This document shows, one piece after another, positions 21,567 through 32,187 of a stretch of DNA of 64,000 nucleotides. The notes under the pieces were generated by a model, which ran no database searches, was not told where the DNA came from, and saw nothing but the letters and a program-made list of their open reading frames with translations. Location of the stretch: NCBI GenBank assembly GCA_946902875.1, contig OX336338.1:13507971-13571970 (forward strand). Direction: 5' to 3'. Each line of letters opens with the position of its first letter. The first letter of the stretch is position 1. The translations under genes and the position numbers were made by a program. The DNA is from Nematopogon swammerdamellus. Taxonomy: Eukaryota; Arthropoda; Insecta; Lepidoptera; Adelidae.

Positions 21567-21702
21567 TGTGATAAACTCTATGATTATCATAGAGTAACTT
21601 ATGAAACCTTGCTTGACAATGACAAATGTCACTCAATTCAATACGCATATTTTACGAATAATAAAGCCAAATATTAATCTGGCTTTGTCTTTCATTACAC
21701 AC
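21567..21702 (+). mobile_element. 3' LTR of the gypsy element
   Basis: It starts TGTGATAAACTC after the polypurine tract and ends near CATTACACA. It contains a short inverted repeat ACTCTATGATTATCATAGAG at its start and AATAAAG near 21660 as a polyadenylation signal. The right end is approximate because no 5' LTR exists here for comparison. Confidence 0.6.
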
Positions 21703-24149
21703 AGTCCACTAAAATGCTCCCCTCAGTATTGCTGGATACGGAACCCTAATGAGGGTTTTCTATCTGTTCAATTTGCAAAGACGGCGCTGCTGTTGGTACT
21801 GAGCTGGGTGCGATGGGAGGAGGTTAGCAATGATGTTATTTTTGACAATCCTGAAGTCACTGCTTGTAAATTCACTTTTTCTACAATACGACTGTTTCCG
21901 TCCGTCCGTCCGATGTTTTACATTAATAAACGATTTTTTAGATACAATGACATAGGTTTTTATTTTAGCTGTAACTTTTCCCCACAATTATTTGAGACTA
22001 ACCGCCACAGAGTACATTATATAGGTGGGTGGGAGCTAGGCCTGCCACCCCTCCGGGTTTGACCCGGAGTCTACGGGTTTGAATGGTGTATATCCGGGCT
22101 ACGGGTTAACATCGTATATCTCCGGGTCAGACCGGGCGGGCGGTGCGTCGAGCCGAGCGGTGAATTCGGCTCGACTGACTGAATCACTGGATGATCGGAG
22201 CGGAGTGGGTGGACATCGGACGAATCGAATGCACCGTGCGCGTGCGCGCGCGCGGTTATGGGTTCAATTATTATAAAAGTAACAAATTTCACAGAATTAC
22301 CGAAAATACCTAATTGGAATTTTTTTTCAATACCGATTATCAATGCTTTTGTTGAGCGTTTTTTTTTTATTTATGGACAGATGAGAGAACCTGCTTATCA
22401 GTCGACATGTCAAGAATTTTAACCACATTTGAAAAAATAAGTGCAAGAAAAGTTGATAAAAAAAATCACAATCAAATAAAAAATATGATTTTAAAAATCA
22501 AGCTGGTCCTAGCAGCATTGTTTAAGTTGTATCGTCAATATCTGTTTTTAACTTTTTCTTGCTTAAAGGTCATTGGGCACAATCCGACCCAATTTGTGAA
22601 GGTTTGCCTACAGAAACAAAATTACTTTTAAATTAATAAGGTATATCCCACTTTTCATTTTAACTAAAAATTATTTTAAAAAACCATGGGAATAAAATTT
22701 ATCATGTGATTTAAATGTTGAAGATATTTATTGCAAAGAACAAACTCATAAAATTTAAATGAAGGAATTGTATTAAAAAACACCATGCGTACAAAGAGGT
22801 ATTATGTACTAGCGTACTGGAGTTGATGGAATAGAATAAATCTTATAAATAAATAAATAAATCTTTTTTTTTTACAAATACAGAATTTTATCTTATCGAT
22901 TTTTCTACACTATTTTATTTCTGTAGATTCTGGGTATATTTTTCGTACTAAGTGAGATAGTACGATTTCACCTGTAGATATTAATCAAGTTGAAATAAAC
23001 CTCAGTAATAAATTTTTTTCTAAGATACAGAATTTAATTTTTTGTCTAATTCCCATTATTTATGGTAATAAGACCCATATATTCGTAAACCAGAGATATA
23101 TGTCGAAACATCCCGCATCAATTAATTTCTGTAGGTCGTGGGTAAATTTTTCATACTAAGTGCCCAATGACCTTTAAGTTTTATTTCATAAAAAAAATTA
23201 ATTTTCTCTCCGGGTCTGCCATTTTTTAAAGGTGGCAGCCCTAGTGGGAGCTAACGAGGTATGTGCGCCATACTAACAAATGACAAGTCAATAAAAGAGC
23301 TTTGGTGCTGGGTTGCTGGGGCCGCGCCCCGTACGCGGCCCATTCTCCTTTGCAATTAGATCCCGTACCGCTATCGCGGGCGCTATAAAACATTAACAGG
23401 CTTTCCACTCCGACCAACTGAAACGGATCAAATACTTCAGTAAGTCAAGGCTCGAAGGTATTGAAGAGAAATGCACGAGCATCAGGCGTTGCTTCTTCAT
23501 CGTTAATTTAACTCTTCGTGAATGAATTGAATACCTACCTAGACCTACTAAATAAACAGACTAGAATAGGAAGGAACATAAATTACCACCACATAAAATT
23601 CGAGGTCTGTGTGAATAAAAATATAGGAATAAAGGTTCTTACATTTCTGTTTTAATTTAATTTTTCTTTGTCTAAAGAATTTATATCATCGGAATACAGG
23701 TTGACAGCTTTGTCAGAGCTGCCCACAGAATATGTCAATATGTCAAAGAATATTATTTCTCTTTGACGTCTTGCTTGAGCTGCCTCCTCAGTCCTCCTAC
23801 ATGTCAGTATTTTTTTTCTTCGATGGCAAGTATATTTTATTTGAAACATAAAACCTCGACGTCACGGTTTCAGTGTGGCATGTAAGTCAAAAATTTTTTT
23901 CCTCCAAAAAATTGGGATTGTAATAACGGATAAAATCGATTCACTGAAGAAATGAAATGTAATTGTGATAATATTAGTATCTGTACAGTAGTAAATGTTT
24001 AATGACATTATTTATTACTTATTAAACAACGAGTGTTATTATTGTTATGACTCCAGTTTTTGTCTGTCTGCCCAGTCGTTGAGGTCCTTATCACATTAAT
24101 GCGTGATCTGATCATATAAATAGTACTAAGAATCTGTATAATAATAATA
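21703..24149. other. Non-genic repeat-like sequence
   Basis: No gene supported. GC-rich strings at about 22030-22150 repeat GGGTTTGA/CCGGG motifs, and a phrase about not-coding T-rich sequence near 22555-22580 recurs in part near 23160-23180 (CTTTAAGTTTT, TGCCCAATGACC as reverse complement), suggesting one element about 0.6-1.2 kb long. The boundaries are unclear. Confidence 0.35.
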
Positions 24150-24480
24150 CATACATACATATCACTCACGCTGAATCCCGAAAATCGGGGTAAGCAGAGT
24201 AATCGGTGTTGTGCTGCAAGAACTCTGGTAAATTACAGCACAACACCGACCACCACGTTTCGCAAAGTATTCGAACAAGATTCAATCGATCAAGCAGCAA
24301 GTAAGGCACGAAGACACACCTGCTGCATGACTCGGTGGAAGTACCGTGCCAAGGTCAGAGGTGGCGAGCCTGTCGCCCTTTAGCACGGCATCTTGTCCTT
24401 ATCCCTTAGTCGCCTTTTACGACATGCATGGGGAGAGATGCAGTGGTGCTATTCTTTTTAAGTAGGTACCGGCCCCACAC
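24150..24480. repeat. Dispersed repeat family A, copy 2
   Basis: It starts with a TACA microsatellite, then AATCGGGGTAAGCAGAGTAA and TCGGTGTTGTGCT, then an inverted partner AGCACAACACCGA near 24236-24250, and ends with GGGAGAGATGCAGTGGTGCT. The copies at 14525 and 59850 share the same order. Non-coding. Confidence 0.75.
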
Positions 24481-24889
24481 GGTATAATAAATACTTTCAT
24501 ATTCATACATACCTACCAATACCATCATGCCAAATTCTCTGGCTATCTGACTACTGCGGTTAGAGAAGCCGGTAACCACACGAAACTAATAATTTATTTT
24601 GTTTATTACAGATTATATCTAAATACAACATAAATTTTATAGAACTTGTATCTATTAGCTTTACATATTAACTGATATAATTTGAAAGAATGAATTCCAT
24701 TCAACTCTATTATTATCTAATTAGGACTCCAATGGAAAAAATTAACATTATTGTCTCGCACACAAACGCACAACTTACACAGGCGACACCACGCGGCTTC
24801 ACGTCAAAATCAAACACGACTCCGTCTTTTTTTTTTCCTCAGTATCAGAGACTTCCTTTCCTTCCTTCCTTCCTTATCCTTACCTAAAA

Positions 24890-25085
24890 TCAAACGTCTG
24901 CTTTCTGTATGTATGTCTGTCCGCTTATAACACGAGAACCACTGAACCGATTTTAATAAAAAAAAATCTACGGATAGCTTGATTCTTCCCATCAACTATA
25001 GGCTACTTACTATCACGCTAAATGGTTTATGAGGTTAGCAGAGAAGTCAAATATGAGAGCTGGCGGAGCCGCGGGCACAGCTAGT
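24890..25085 (+). mobile_element. Helitron-like (LEP1-type) 3' end
   Basis: Contains GTCTGCTTTCTGTATGTATG, ACCACTGAACCGATTTTAAT and ends GGCGGAGCCGCGGGCACAGC followed by TAGT. The hairpin plus CTAG end fits non-autonomous Helitrons. A near-identical copy is at 61445-61653. Confidence 0.6.
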
Positions 25086-26699
25086 GCGATAATAAAGTGT
25101 TATTATGTGATTGTAGAACATTACCATAACTTAACATAAAAAAATAGTATTTACACAAGAGGGGCTCGAACCTACTAGCATGTGATTGAAACATTTATGC
25201 GCTGTACCCACCACGCTCCACCACTGCACCACCAGAACACATAGATGATCGATCAAACACTTTGGCACAGACTAAATACACTTGTGGTAAATTCATTTGC
25301 AGCGGCTGGTAACTCCATGCACCTTAATGTCCGGGTGACACGAGGCCAGTTTTTCAAGCTCAGGATAGTAAGCCAGTATTTAACGTGCATGCCAGTAGTA
25401 GTTGATTACACGAAGCTAGTAAATTTAAGGCCAGAATCATAACAGTTATTACAATTACTGCACGTTGGTGAGCGTCAGGCGAGCGAGACGCAAAGTATGT
25501 GTAATAATCGGAGTGTCGTCGTCGACGGTTCGTGCGACAGTTCTTGCGACCGTCTCGTCCGTCGTCGCAACGTGAATGGCCCGTTTTACGCACGCAGTTC
25601 TTCTGCAAAGAGGATATAACCTTCTTCTGTGACTTCTGGCTGTCTGGCGCTGGCGGCTATTGACTGACAAATATTGATGGCAGAATCGTCGTTTCAGCGA
25701 GGCAGCCACATATTACTGACATCCTCAACTGAAAAGAGTTTAAGAGGCCACTTGCAAGTTACATAGCCTCCTTCACATTAAGACAGCGAAAGAGGATGTG
25801 TGCGTTGTTCATGTACTTTGTGTACATGGACAATGCACACACACTATAAATTTAAACGCGATGAAAAGATGTACCTACGTAGAAAAAAATGCCCTGGTAT
25901 TCGTGAGCATTGGTAATCTGTGGTCGTGAGACTACCGGTAGACATAGACATGGAATCATGGGCAGCCATAGGTAGGGGGGCGGGTGCGAGTGAATGTATC
26001 ATAAAAAAAAAAAAAAAAAAACCTAAAAAATAAAACAAAACAAAAATGCAAAAAAAAAAAGATCTCTCGTCGAGTCATTTCCTTCAGCGGATGAGTAGGC
26101 TGGGATCAGTAGTTTCCGAGATATGCCCTCTCAAAGTCTTTTTCCTTTTTTTGTCGAAACGGTTGAACCGATTTTGAAAAAAAAAACATTATTTCAGGAA
26201 GAGAATTTTTTTTTACGGAAGGATACAAATTTAATTCGATCCGACTAGTAGTTTAGGAGTTATAGGCATTTATTGATTTTCGATGACTTTTTTGTAACGG
26301 CTATGACGTCATCATATTTTGTTCATATTATTCATTGACGTTGCCATGGGTGGAAGGCGGCTGAGTGACTATATCACCTGACACCTAGATTGGTGGGATT
26401 GGTTAGGCGGTTCGTGAGAAAGTTGTATGCCGAAAGTACATTAAAAAAATGACGGTCGATTTTTGCAAATGGCACGGGTAAGACTTTACATATGGATACC
26501 ATGTCCAAATAAATAATATATTTGTATACGATATAATTAAATTTCTTAGATACCCGAAAGTTTGCTCGATAGAAAATAAAATTCAACTTATCTCTAAAAA
26601 AACCATTGAAATTTTAGTTATACTCGTATTTCCTATGATAAAAATAAAAATTCTTGACTCCAAAATTTGGAGTCACCGAGAAATTTGTGTCCGTGAACT
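25086..26699. other. Non-genic sequence
   Basis: No gene supported. Several open frames on both strands at 25360-25709 lack any recognisable domain. A poly(A) run lies near 26001-26020 and another after it, and the sequence at 26080-26300 looks like a dispersed repeat (gaaccgattttgaaa, ttttttttacggaagg). Confidence 0.35.
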
Positions 26700-27480
26700 A
26701 AAATAACTGAACAAAGACAGAAAGTCTAGTCTAGTCATTTCTCGTTCTATCACAAACAACAGGCAGGGAATAAGGGATGCTATAAAAATATTTATAATAT
26801 TTATAGTTCCACAGAGCAGCGTGGTGATAGTATCTGTAAAACAGACTAAGCGAACCCACAAATCGTCTGTGACTCAGAGACTCCAGACCATGTGTAAGTT
26901 TCGGGTCATCAACAAGACGGATGGCTCGGCGCTGTATCGAGTCCAACCAAGGACGCAAGCAGATAATGCGGACTACCCTCTCAGATGTGACTGCAGTACT
27001 CCATCACCGGCCTATTCTGTGTTTTGTACAACAGGAAAAGTTGTGCCGGTGAGAAGAAACGCCGATTGAGGAAAAGTATTCCCAATTTTCTGGATGCAGT
27101 TTTGGCCTTAGACTCGATTAGTTGCCGGAAACCCACTTCTTTGGATATAGTGGTGCCCAGGAGGTCTAGGTGCTCCGAGACAGGTACAATGCTACCTTGG
27201 AAACTAGCTTGGAAAGGAAAGTGATCTACCTTAGGCCCACTTGCACCAACACGAGTTTAAAGTTAAGTAGCGAGTTATGGATTTAAACGCGGTTCCCACA
27301 GTCAAAGGCTGCTAGCTTAAACTGGTTTAGCGAGTTAAACTGGTTTATATATTAAATTTGTGTTGGTGCAAGTGGGCCTTAGCAGATAATGCGCAGCACT
27401 GAGTCTTACTAACGTTGAAGGCGACAAGGTTCTCCTGGCCCCATAAAGCTACTTTTCCGAGAACGTTATCGACCTTATCA
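26700..27480 (-). pseudogene. jockey-like family J2 fragment, split by a MITE
   Basis: Minus-strand pieces read GKVALWGQENLVAFNVSKTQ, then after the MITE VDHFPFQASFQGSIVPVSEH, LDLLGTTISKEVGFRQLIES, QLFLLYKTQNRPVMEYCSHL, and finally LDSIQRRAIRLVDDPKL and GSLSLFYRYYHHAALW. These are the RT palm end and thumb of a jockey-like element. Frameshifts break it, and a 145-bp MITE (27234-27378) interrupts it. It lies just upstream of the UBE2K gene. Confidence 0.7.
27234..27378. mobile_element. MITE with 27-bp TIR and TTA target duplication (PIF/Harbinger-like)
   Basis: 145 bp, flanked by TTA at 27231-27233 and 27379-27381. The ends begin GGCCCACTTGCACCAACAC on both strands, matching over 27 bp with two differences. 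A 3-bp TTA duplication is typical of PIF/Harbinger. The related J2 copy at 18121-18146 shows the uninterrupted version of the target. Confidence 0.85.
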
Positions 27481-27559
27481 ACAACTGAACGTTGAGACTC
27501 CCTGTGCCGCGAATCTCTACTCTTCCAGTCCCTAACATAGCCCTCGTGCTCCGTGCTGT

Positions 27560-28291
27560 CGTCTGTCGTCTGCACGGTGCGTGTGCGAGGGAGAACACTG
27601 ACGAGCCGCTGCGGAGGCGACACGCCGAGATCCGCCCCGCGCATTATAACTTTGGGTACATTTCGTTTTAGGGGCAAATCACGTCGCGTCTGTATTCTTG
27701 CTCCTATTAAAAATCGCGCTGTGAGCTGTGTGTGTGTGAGTGAGCACGAGTATGAGCGCCTTGGAGTAGGCTCTCTGTCGAAGCCCTGCCTTTGTCTATT
27801 TCACATTGATAGAGAGAGACAGGTCTTCATCAGTGCTCAGACAGACTGGTGGCGTGGCGTGGGTGCAGGCAGACTGCAGAGTGCAGGGTGCTGGCTGGGT
27901 GAGTGAGGGCAAGGGCAGAGCAGAGGGCATACGTAGGGTTGCTCGGTAGAACGCAGTTGTGGTCAACATCAAATTTCTGCCGGTTTGTAGTGAAAGTTTG
28001 TTTCATATCATAAATCTAATAACATAAAAATTATGCTGAAATAAGTACAACTGTAGCAAATACTTACGTAAATATATATTTACCTAAATGGGAATATATT
28101 TTTTCCGATTTTAGGGAAAATTTTATTTCACCTGGCAACTCTGCCTAACTCAGATGAGAACTACTTCTACTATTTACGAGGCACCAACCGACTTACAAAA
28201 AATCTCCTGTAGCGAAGTGAAAATAATAATTGTGCCGTTGTACATTGAAAGCAATCTGTAGATTTTATCTCCGGGATACTGCGTGGCAGGC
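27560..28291 (+). promoter_or_regulatory. Putative promoter/5' UTR region of UBE2K
   Basis: CpG-containing sequence at about 27560-27720, a GT/GA-rich stretch, and then AT-rich sequence precede the ATG. No decisive TATA or initiator motif can be assigned. The start codon context is CAGGCATGG. Confidence 0.3.
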
Positions 28292-28354
28292 ATGGCGAAC
28301 ATCGCTGCGAAACGCATCGAGCGCGAGTTCCGCGAGGTGGCGAGGAGTGAGGAG
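28292..28354 (+). CDS. UBE2K: UBE2K (E2-25K) ubiquitin-conjugating enzyme, coding exon 1
   Basis: 21 codons, MANIAAKRIEREFREVARSE plus a final E, matching the conserved N-terminal helix of UBE2K. The exon ends GAG and is followed by GTTTGT, a plausible splice donor, in phase 0. Family knowledge places the exon boundary after the same residue. An in-frame GTG lies nine bases upstream, but the ATG at 28292 gives the conserved MANIA start. The protein is a class II E2 that takes ubiquitin from E1 onto cysteine and builds mainly K48-linked chains. It continues in exons at 49682-49834 and 54139-54522. Confidence 0.93.
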
Positions 28355-29081
28355 GTTTGTCATCTGACGTCTTCATTATTTCATTACAATTCAATCTTCA
28401 AATCTGCGTGCGCTGTTGTTGTTATGTACTATTTCGACTACTTACACTTTCCCTTTATTTCATTATCTTCCCGAATGAGACATGTTCTTTTATTTACACA
28501 CGTTGATAGGAACTTAGAATAGGTACCTATTGTTTTTTTAACATTTTCATTTCAATATGGCCCCCATCGATTTTTGCAAATTACGCACCATATGTTGTAC
28601 CAACGACAACAAATTGCGATGCATAGTTCGTAGCTGCAAATGTCGATATGAAATCTCATGTTCCAATGTAGTATGGAGGAGTTATTTTCATATTTTCTTT
28701 GTTACCCTTTAGTTTCGGTTTTCGCCAATATAAACTACACACAATGTTGACAATAGTGTGTTCCCTTTGGCTTCCCACATTTTAAATATGCTATAAGTAT
28801 AGTTCATCATTATTTCATTGTCATTGTCCCTTTATGCTAATTTATAAATTGTTGTCAACATAAAAGGCAACTATTGTAATTTACCCCTTCTAGATCACTC
28901 TCAAATGCTACCTTTTTGTAAGTGTCACTGCACATTGTGAGTGCAGTAACTTGTTCCTTTCTGTGAGGCCCGTGCTAGGCCTGAGGTGTATTTAGCATCA
29001 CTTTTCAATCGAGCATGAGGCCAGCAATTGGCCAATTTTCATCTCTGCTCAAAGTATCTTGCTCTCTAACACCTTCACATC

Positions 29082-29722
29082 GGGGTGTACCACCAGTGGC
29101 GCACTCGTAGGCGGTTCATGAGACGGGGTGTACCACCGGTGGCGCATTCGTAGGCGGTTCATGAGACGGTGTGTACCACCGGTGGCGCACTCATAGGCGG
29201 TTCATGAGACGGGGTGTACCACCTGTGGCGCACTCGTAGGCGGTTCATGAGACGGGGTGTACCACCAGTGGCGCACTCGTAGGCGGTTCATGAGACGGGG
29301 TGTACCACCAGTGGCGCACTCGTAGGCGGTTCATGAGACGGAGTGTACCACTGGTGGCTCACTCGTAGGCGGTTCATAAGACGGGATGTACCACCGGTGG
29401 CGCACTCGTAGGCGGTTCATGAGACGAGATCTACCACCGGTGGCGCACTCGTAGGCGGTTCATGAGACGGGGTGTAGGTAACACCGGTGGCACACTCAAA
29501 GGCGGTTCATGAGACGGGGTGTAGGTACCACCGGTGGCGCACTCTTAGGCGGTTCATGAGACGGGGTGTACCACCGGTGGCGCACTCGTAGGCGGTTCAT
29601 GAGACGGGGTGTACCCCGGCGCTGCACTCGTAGGCAGTTCATGAGACGGGGTATACCACCGGTGGTGCACTCGTAGGCGGTTCATGAGACGGGGTGTACC
29701 ACCAGTGGCGCACACCACCGGT
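29082..29722. repeat. Intronic minisatellite, 43-bp unit, about 15 copies
   Basis: Units begin GGGGTGTACCACCGGTGGCG and end CGGTTCATGAGAC, with single-base variants and two units containing an extra TAGG. CCACCGGTGG inside the unit is a 10-bp palindrome. Homogeneity suggests recent array turnover. Confidence 0.95.
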
Positions 29723-30649
29723 GAGTTCTTATTATTGAGATTTCTTTACCGCCAGAGAATTGACTTTCATGTTATGTGACTTGGGGTTGATTTCAATTTT
29801 CTTAGTCTAGATAGATAGAAAATGCTTTATTTCTCCAGTAAACATTAAACAGTAACAAGTACATTAGAAAATTTACATAAGGTGCAAAGACGGACTTATC
29901 CCTTACAGAGATTTCTTACAGTCAACCTTTGAATGTTTGAGATTCGATAATATAGTGGAATGTAAGTAGGTAGTAGCAAAAGAGTTAGTGTGAGAATTGA
30001 AGATAAAATAATAATAAGAATACTTATTAACAATACATACAGGATTCTGGTCAAATTCAAGGAAACAATATAAAATAAAGAAATATATTAAATTTTTACG
30101 AAAAAATGGCCACCACGAGGTTATATTGGGAAAAATCATTTCCGGTCTGGACGTAACAAGTACTGTCAGTGAGTAAATTTGATATTTATAATTATACCCG
30201 CATACTTCCAACAGTTAACGTCAGTTACAGAAAAGCTCGCATCAAAAGGAACTGAATAAGACCAAAGAGTCTGGTGCCGAGCGAATGCGAGAGCTACGGC
30301 AGCTTCGAGAAGAAACTATTATAGTCACAATTTTGCTCTGCTCAATAAATTGAAACTAGTGTAGCTAGCTAACGTTTGATTTGAGATATTTATATTATTA
30401 TCATTGTGAAGATTTTTTACAGAGCTACAAGCACCTACATTATAGTTGGCCAGAATAGAAGTTATCAGGGACGTACCGCCCATAGGAGCTGATTTCAGTA
30501 GCTGCGCTTCAAAATTTTTCTAACCAACTATCTAAACATACCTATCAATAATTCACCAAACATATATTAAACCTAACTTCATTCTATCTAGTAACAATAA
30601 CAACAAACACACACATTAGTCCAATCAATAAAGCATTTCCACTCGACGT

Positions 30650-31310
30650 AATTCCTCTGTCGCTGAAACTTTGCAGTGTGATAAAGTAGGGTTTAAAATA
30701 CACGTTTGACAAATTATCTAGGATTTTTTATATTTGGAAGTTAGGTATTTATACCTAAACATGAAAATCGCTTATAACTGCTGGTGAAAAATTGCTCCGT
30801 CCGAAATTCCTTCGGTATATGATATTATATATTAATAAGATTATATATATAACATTATCTATGAAAATTTCGATTTCGAATAGGCAGAAATTTGAAAATA
30901 CCTATTTTGTATCACAACTTCTTCAGAAAAATTGCTCTGTCAATTTTTATTTTATTATATGTCTTAATTTATTTAAATATATCGCTTTTGACAATTATCT
31001 AGGAAATTTTCCTTATCGATCACACCTTTACAAATTTTCGGCAATAATTCGCTGTGAAAAATTGCTCCGTCCAAAATTCCTTCGGAATATGATATTATAT
31101 ATTAATAAGAGTATATATATAACATTATCTAGGAAAATTTCGATTTCGAACAGGCAGAAATTTTAAAATACCTATAAAAATTACTCTGTCAATTTTAAAT
31201 TTTTTTATATCTCCTAATTTCTTTAAATATATCGCTTTTCACAATTATCTAGGAAATTTTCCTTATCGATCACACCTTTCCATATTTTTGGCAATAAACC
31301 AAGCACTGTG
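30650..31310. repeat. Dispersed repeat, left member of a large inverted pair
   Basis: Contains two internal tandem units of about 256-269 bp starting GTGAAAAATTGCTCCGTCC (30784 and 31053). The region matches 40806-41379 in reverse complement, including AATTCCTCTGTCGCTGAAAC at its start. Non-coding. Confidence 0.85.
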
Positions 31311-31439
31311 AAAAATTGCTTCGTCTGTTTTTATTAACTTATTAGACACAGAACATCAAAATATAATATAATTGTATATTATCCAATAAAATGTCTCCCT
31401 TAAACATGAACTTTGGAGTAGTTTCGAGTATCGCAACAT

Positions 31440-31690
31440 AATAAAACAACGTTTAAAAAGCGCGCGCTCGCACTACACTGAACGCGGGGTGCGGGAGAGC
31501 TGCGGGGAGTGGGGAAGAATAAGTCCGCCCGCCCGCGCGCCAGCCGCTCATCGTCCCGCACCGCGACCGACGAGACGATACGCGAGCGTCGTCGATGCTC
31601 GCGGCTCGCTATTCCGCCCGCCACCTCTGTCGTCCCACTACAACGCCGCTCCGCCGCCGTCCTGCCGCCTATGGAACGAAAATGTAGGGC
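31440..31690. other. CpG-rich island inside intron 1
   Basis: About 250 bp of GC-rich, CpG-dense sequence (CGCGCGCTCGC at its start, CCGCCCGCCCGCGCGCCAGC inside) in an AT-rich intron. Open frames exist on both strands, but they reflect base composition and show no domain. It could be an alternative promoter or part of a transposon. Confidence 0.45.
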
Positions 31691-31847
31691 CTATATAGTA
31701 TTAGGAACTTTTAAAATTTAACATTCGTTCTGTAATTTAATTTGTATGACAGTATGTCGAAACAACTTATTAAACATATTTCATGCACGTACAGTCTGTA
31801 TGTAAATAAAGTGTATACATTTTTGTAAAAAAACTATTTAAAAAATT

Positions 31848-31990
31848 AAAAACCGCCTTCAAAAATGTATGAAATAAAAAAAATGGAACCCTAGAGTTGA
31901 AGGCGGTCGGTTATTTTTGCTTGCTTTAGTACCGCCTTCAACTCTAGGGTTCAATTTTTTTTATTTCATACATTTTTGAAGGCGGTTTTT
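31848..31990. mobile_element. Near-perfect hairpin element
   Basis: Arms of about 60 bp, starting AAAACCGCCTTCAAAAATG and ending with its complement, surround a loop of about 23 bp. The arms also contain AACCCTAGAGTTGAAGGCGG. It is a foldback MITE by structure; no clear target duplication. Confidence 0.75.
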
Positions 31991-32187
31991 ATATATTTTT
32001 TTATTTTTTATTTCAGTTTTTTTAGTAATTTTTTGCTGTTAATTTACTCGGCGGAATCGCTCGGCCTTTGGCCTCGCGATTCCGCCTCGCTTTCCAATCC
32101 GATCTTGACGAAATTGAAATGGGACCACACGGGAAGCACCAGCTTTCAAATAAAAAAAACATCAAAATCGGTTCACTTGGGGACGGA

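Noticed and set aside
25360..25709. Minus-strand frames of 82-84 residues
   Set aside because: No domain, overlapping in two phases, Arg/Thr-rich by composition.
28355..28522. Extension of UBE2K exon 1 beyond 28354
   Set aside because: The frame stays open, but the conserved protein continues only at 49682, and a GT donor lies at 28355.
29082..29722. CRISPR-like array appearance
   Set aside because: The repeats are contiguous without variable spacers and lie in a eukaryotic intron; it is a minisatellite.
31489..31721. Open frames on both strands in the GC-rich island
   Set aside because: Arginine/proline/alanine-rich composition follows from GC content; no domain and frames open in several phases.
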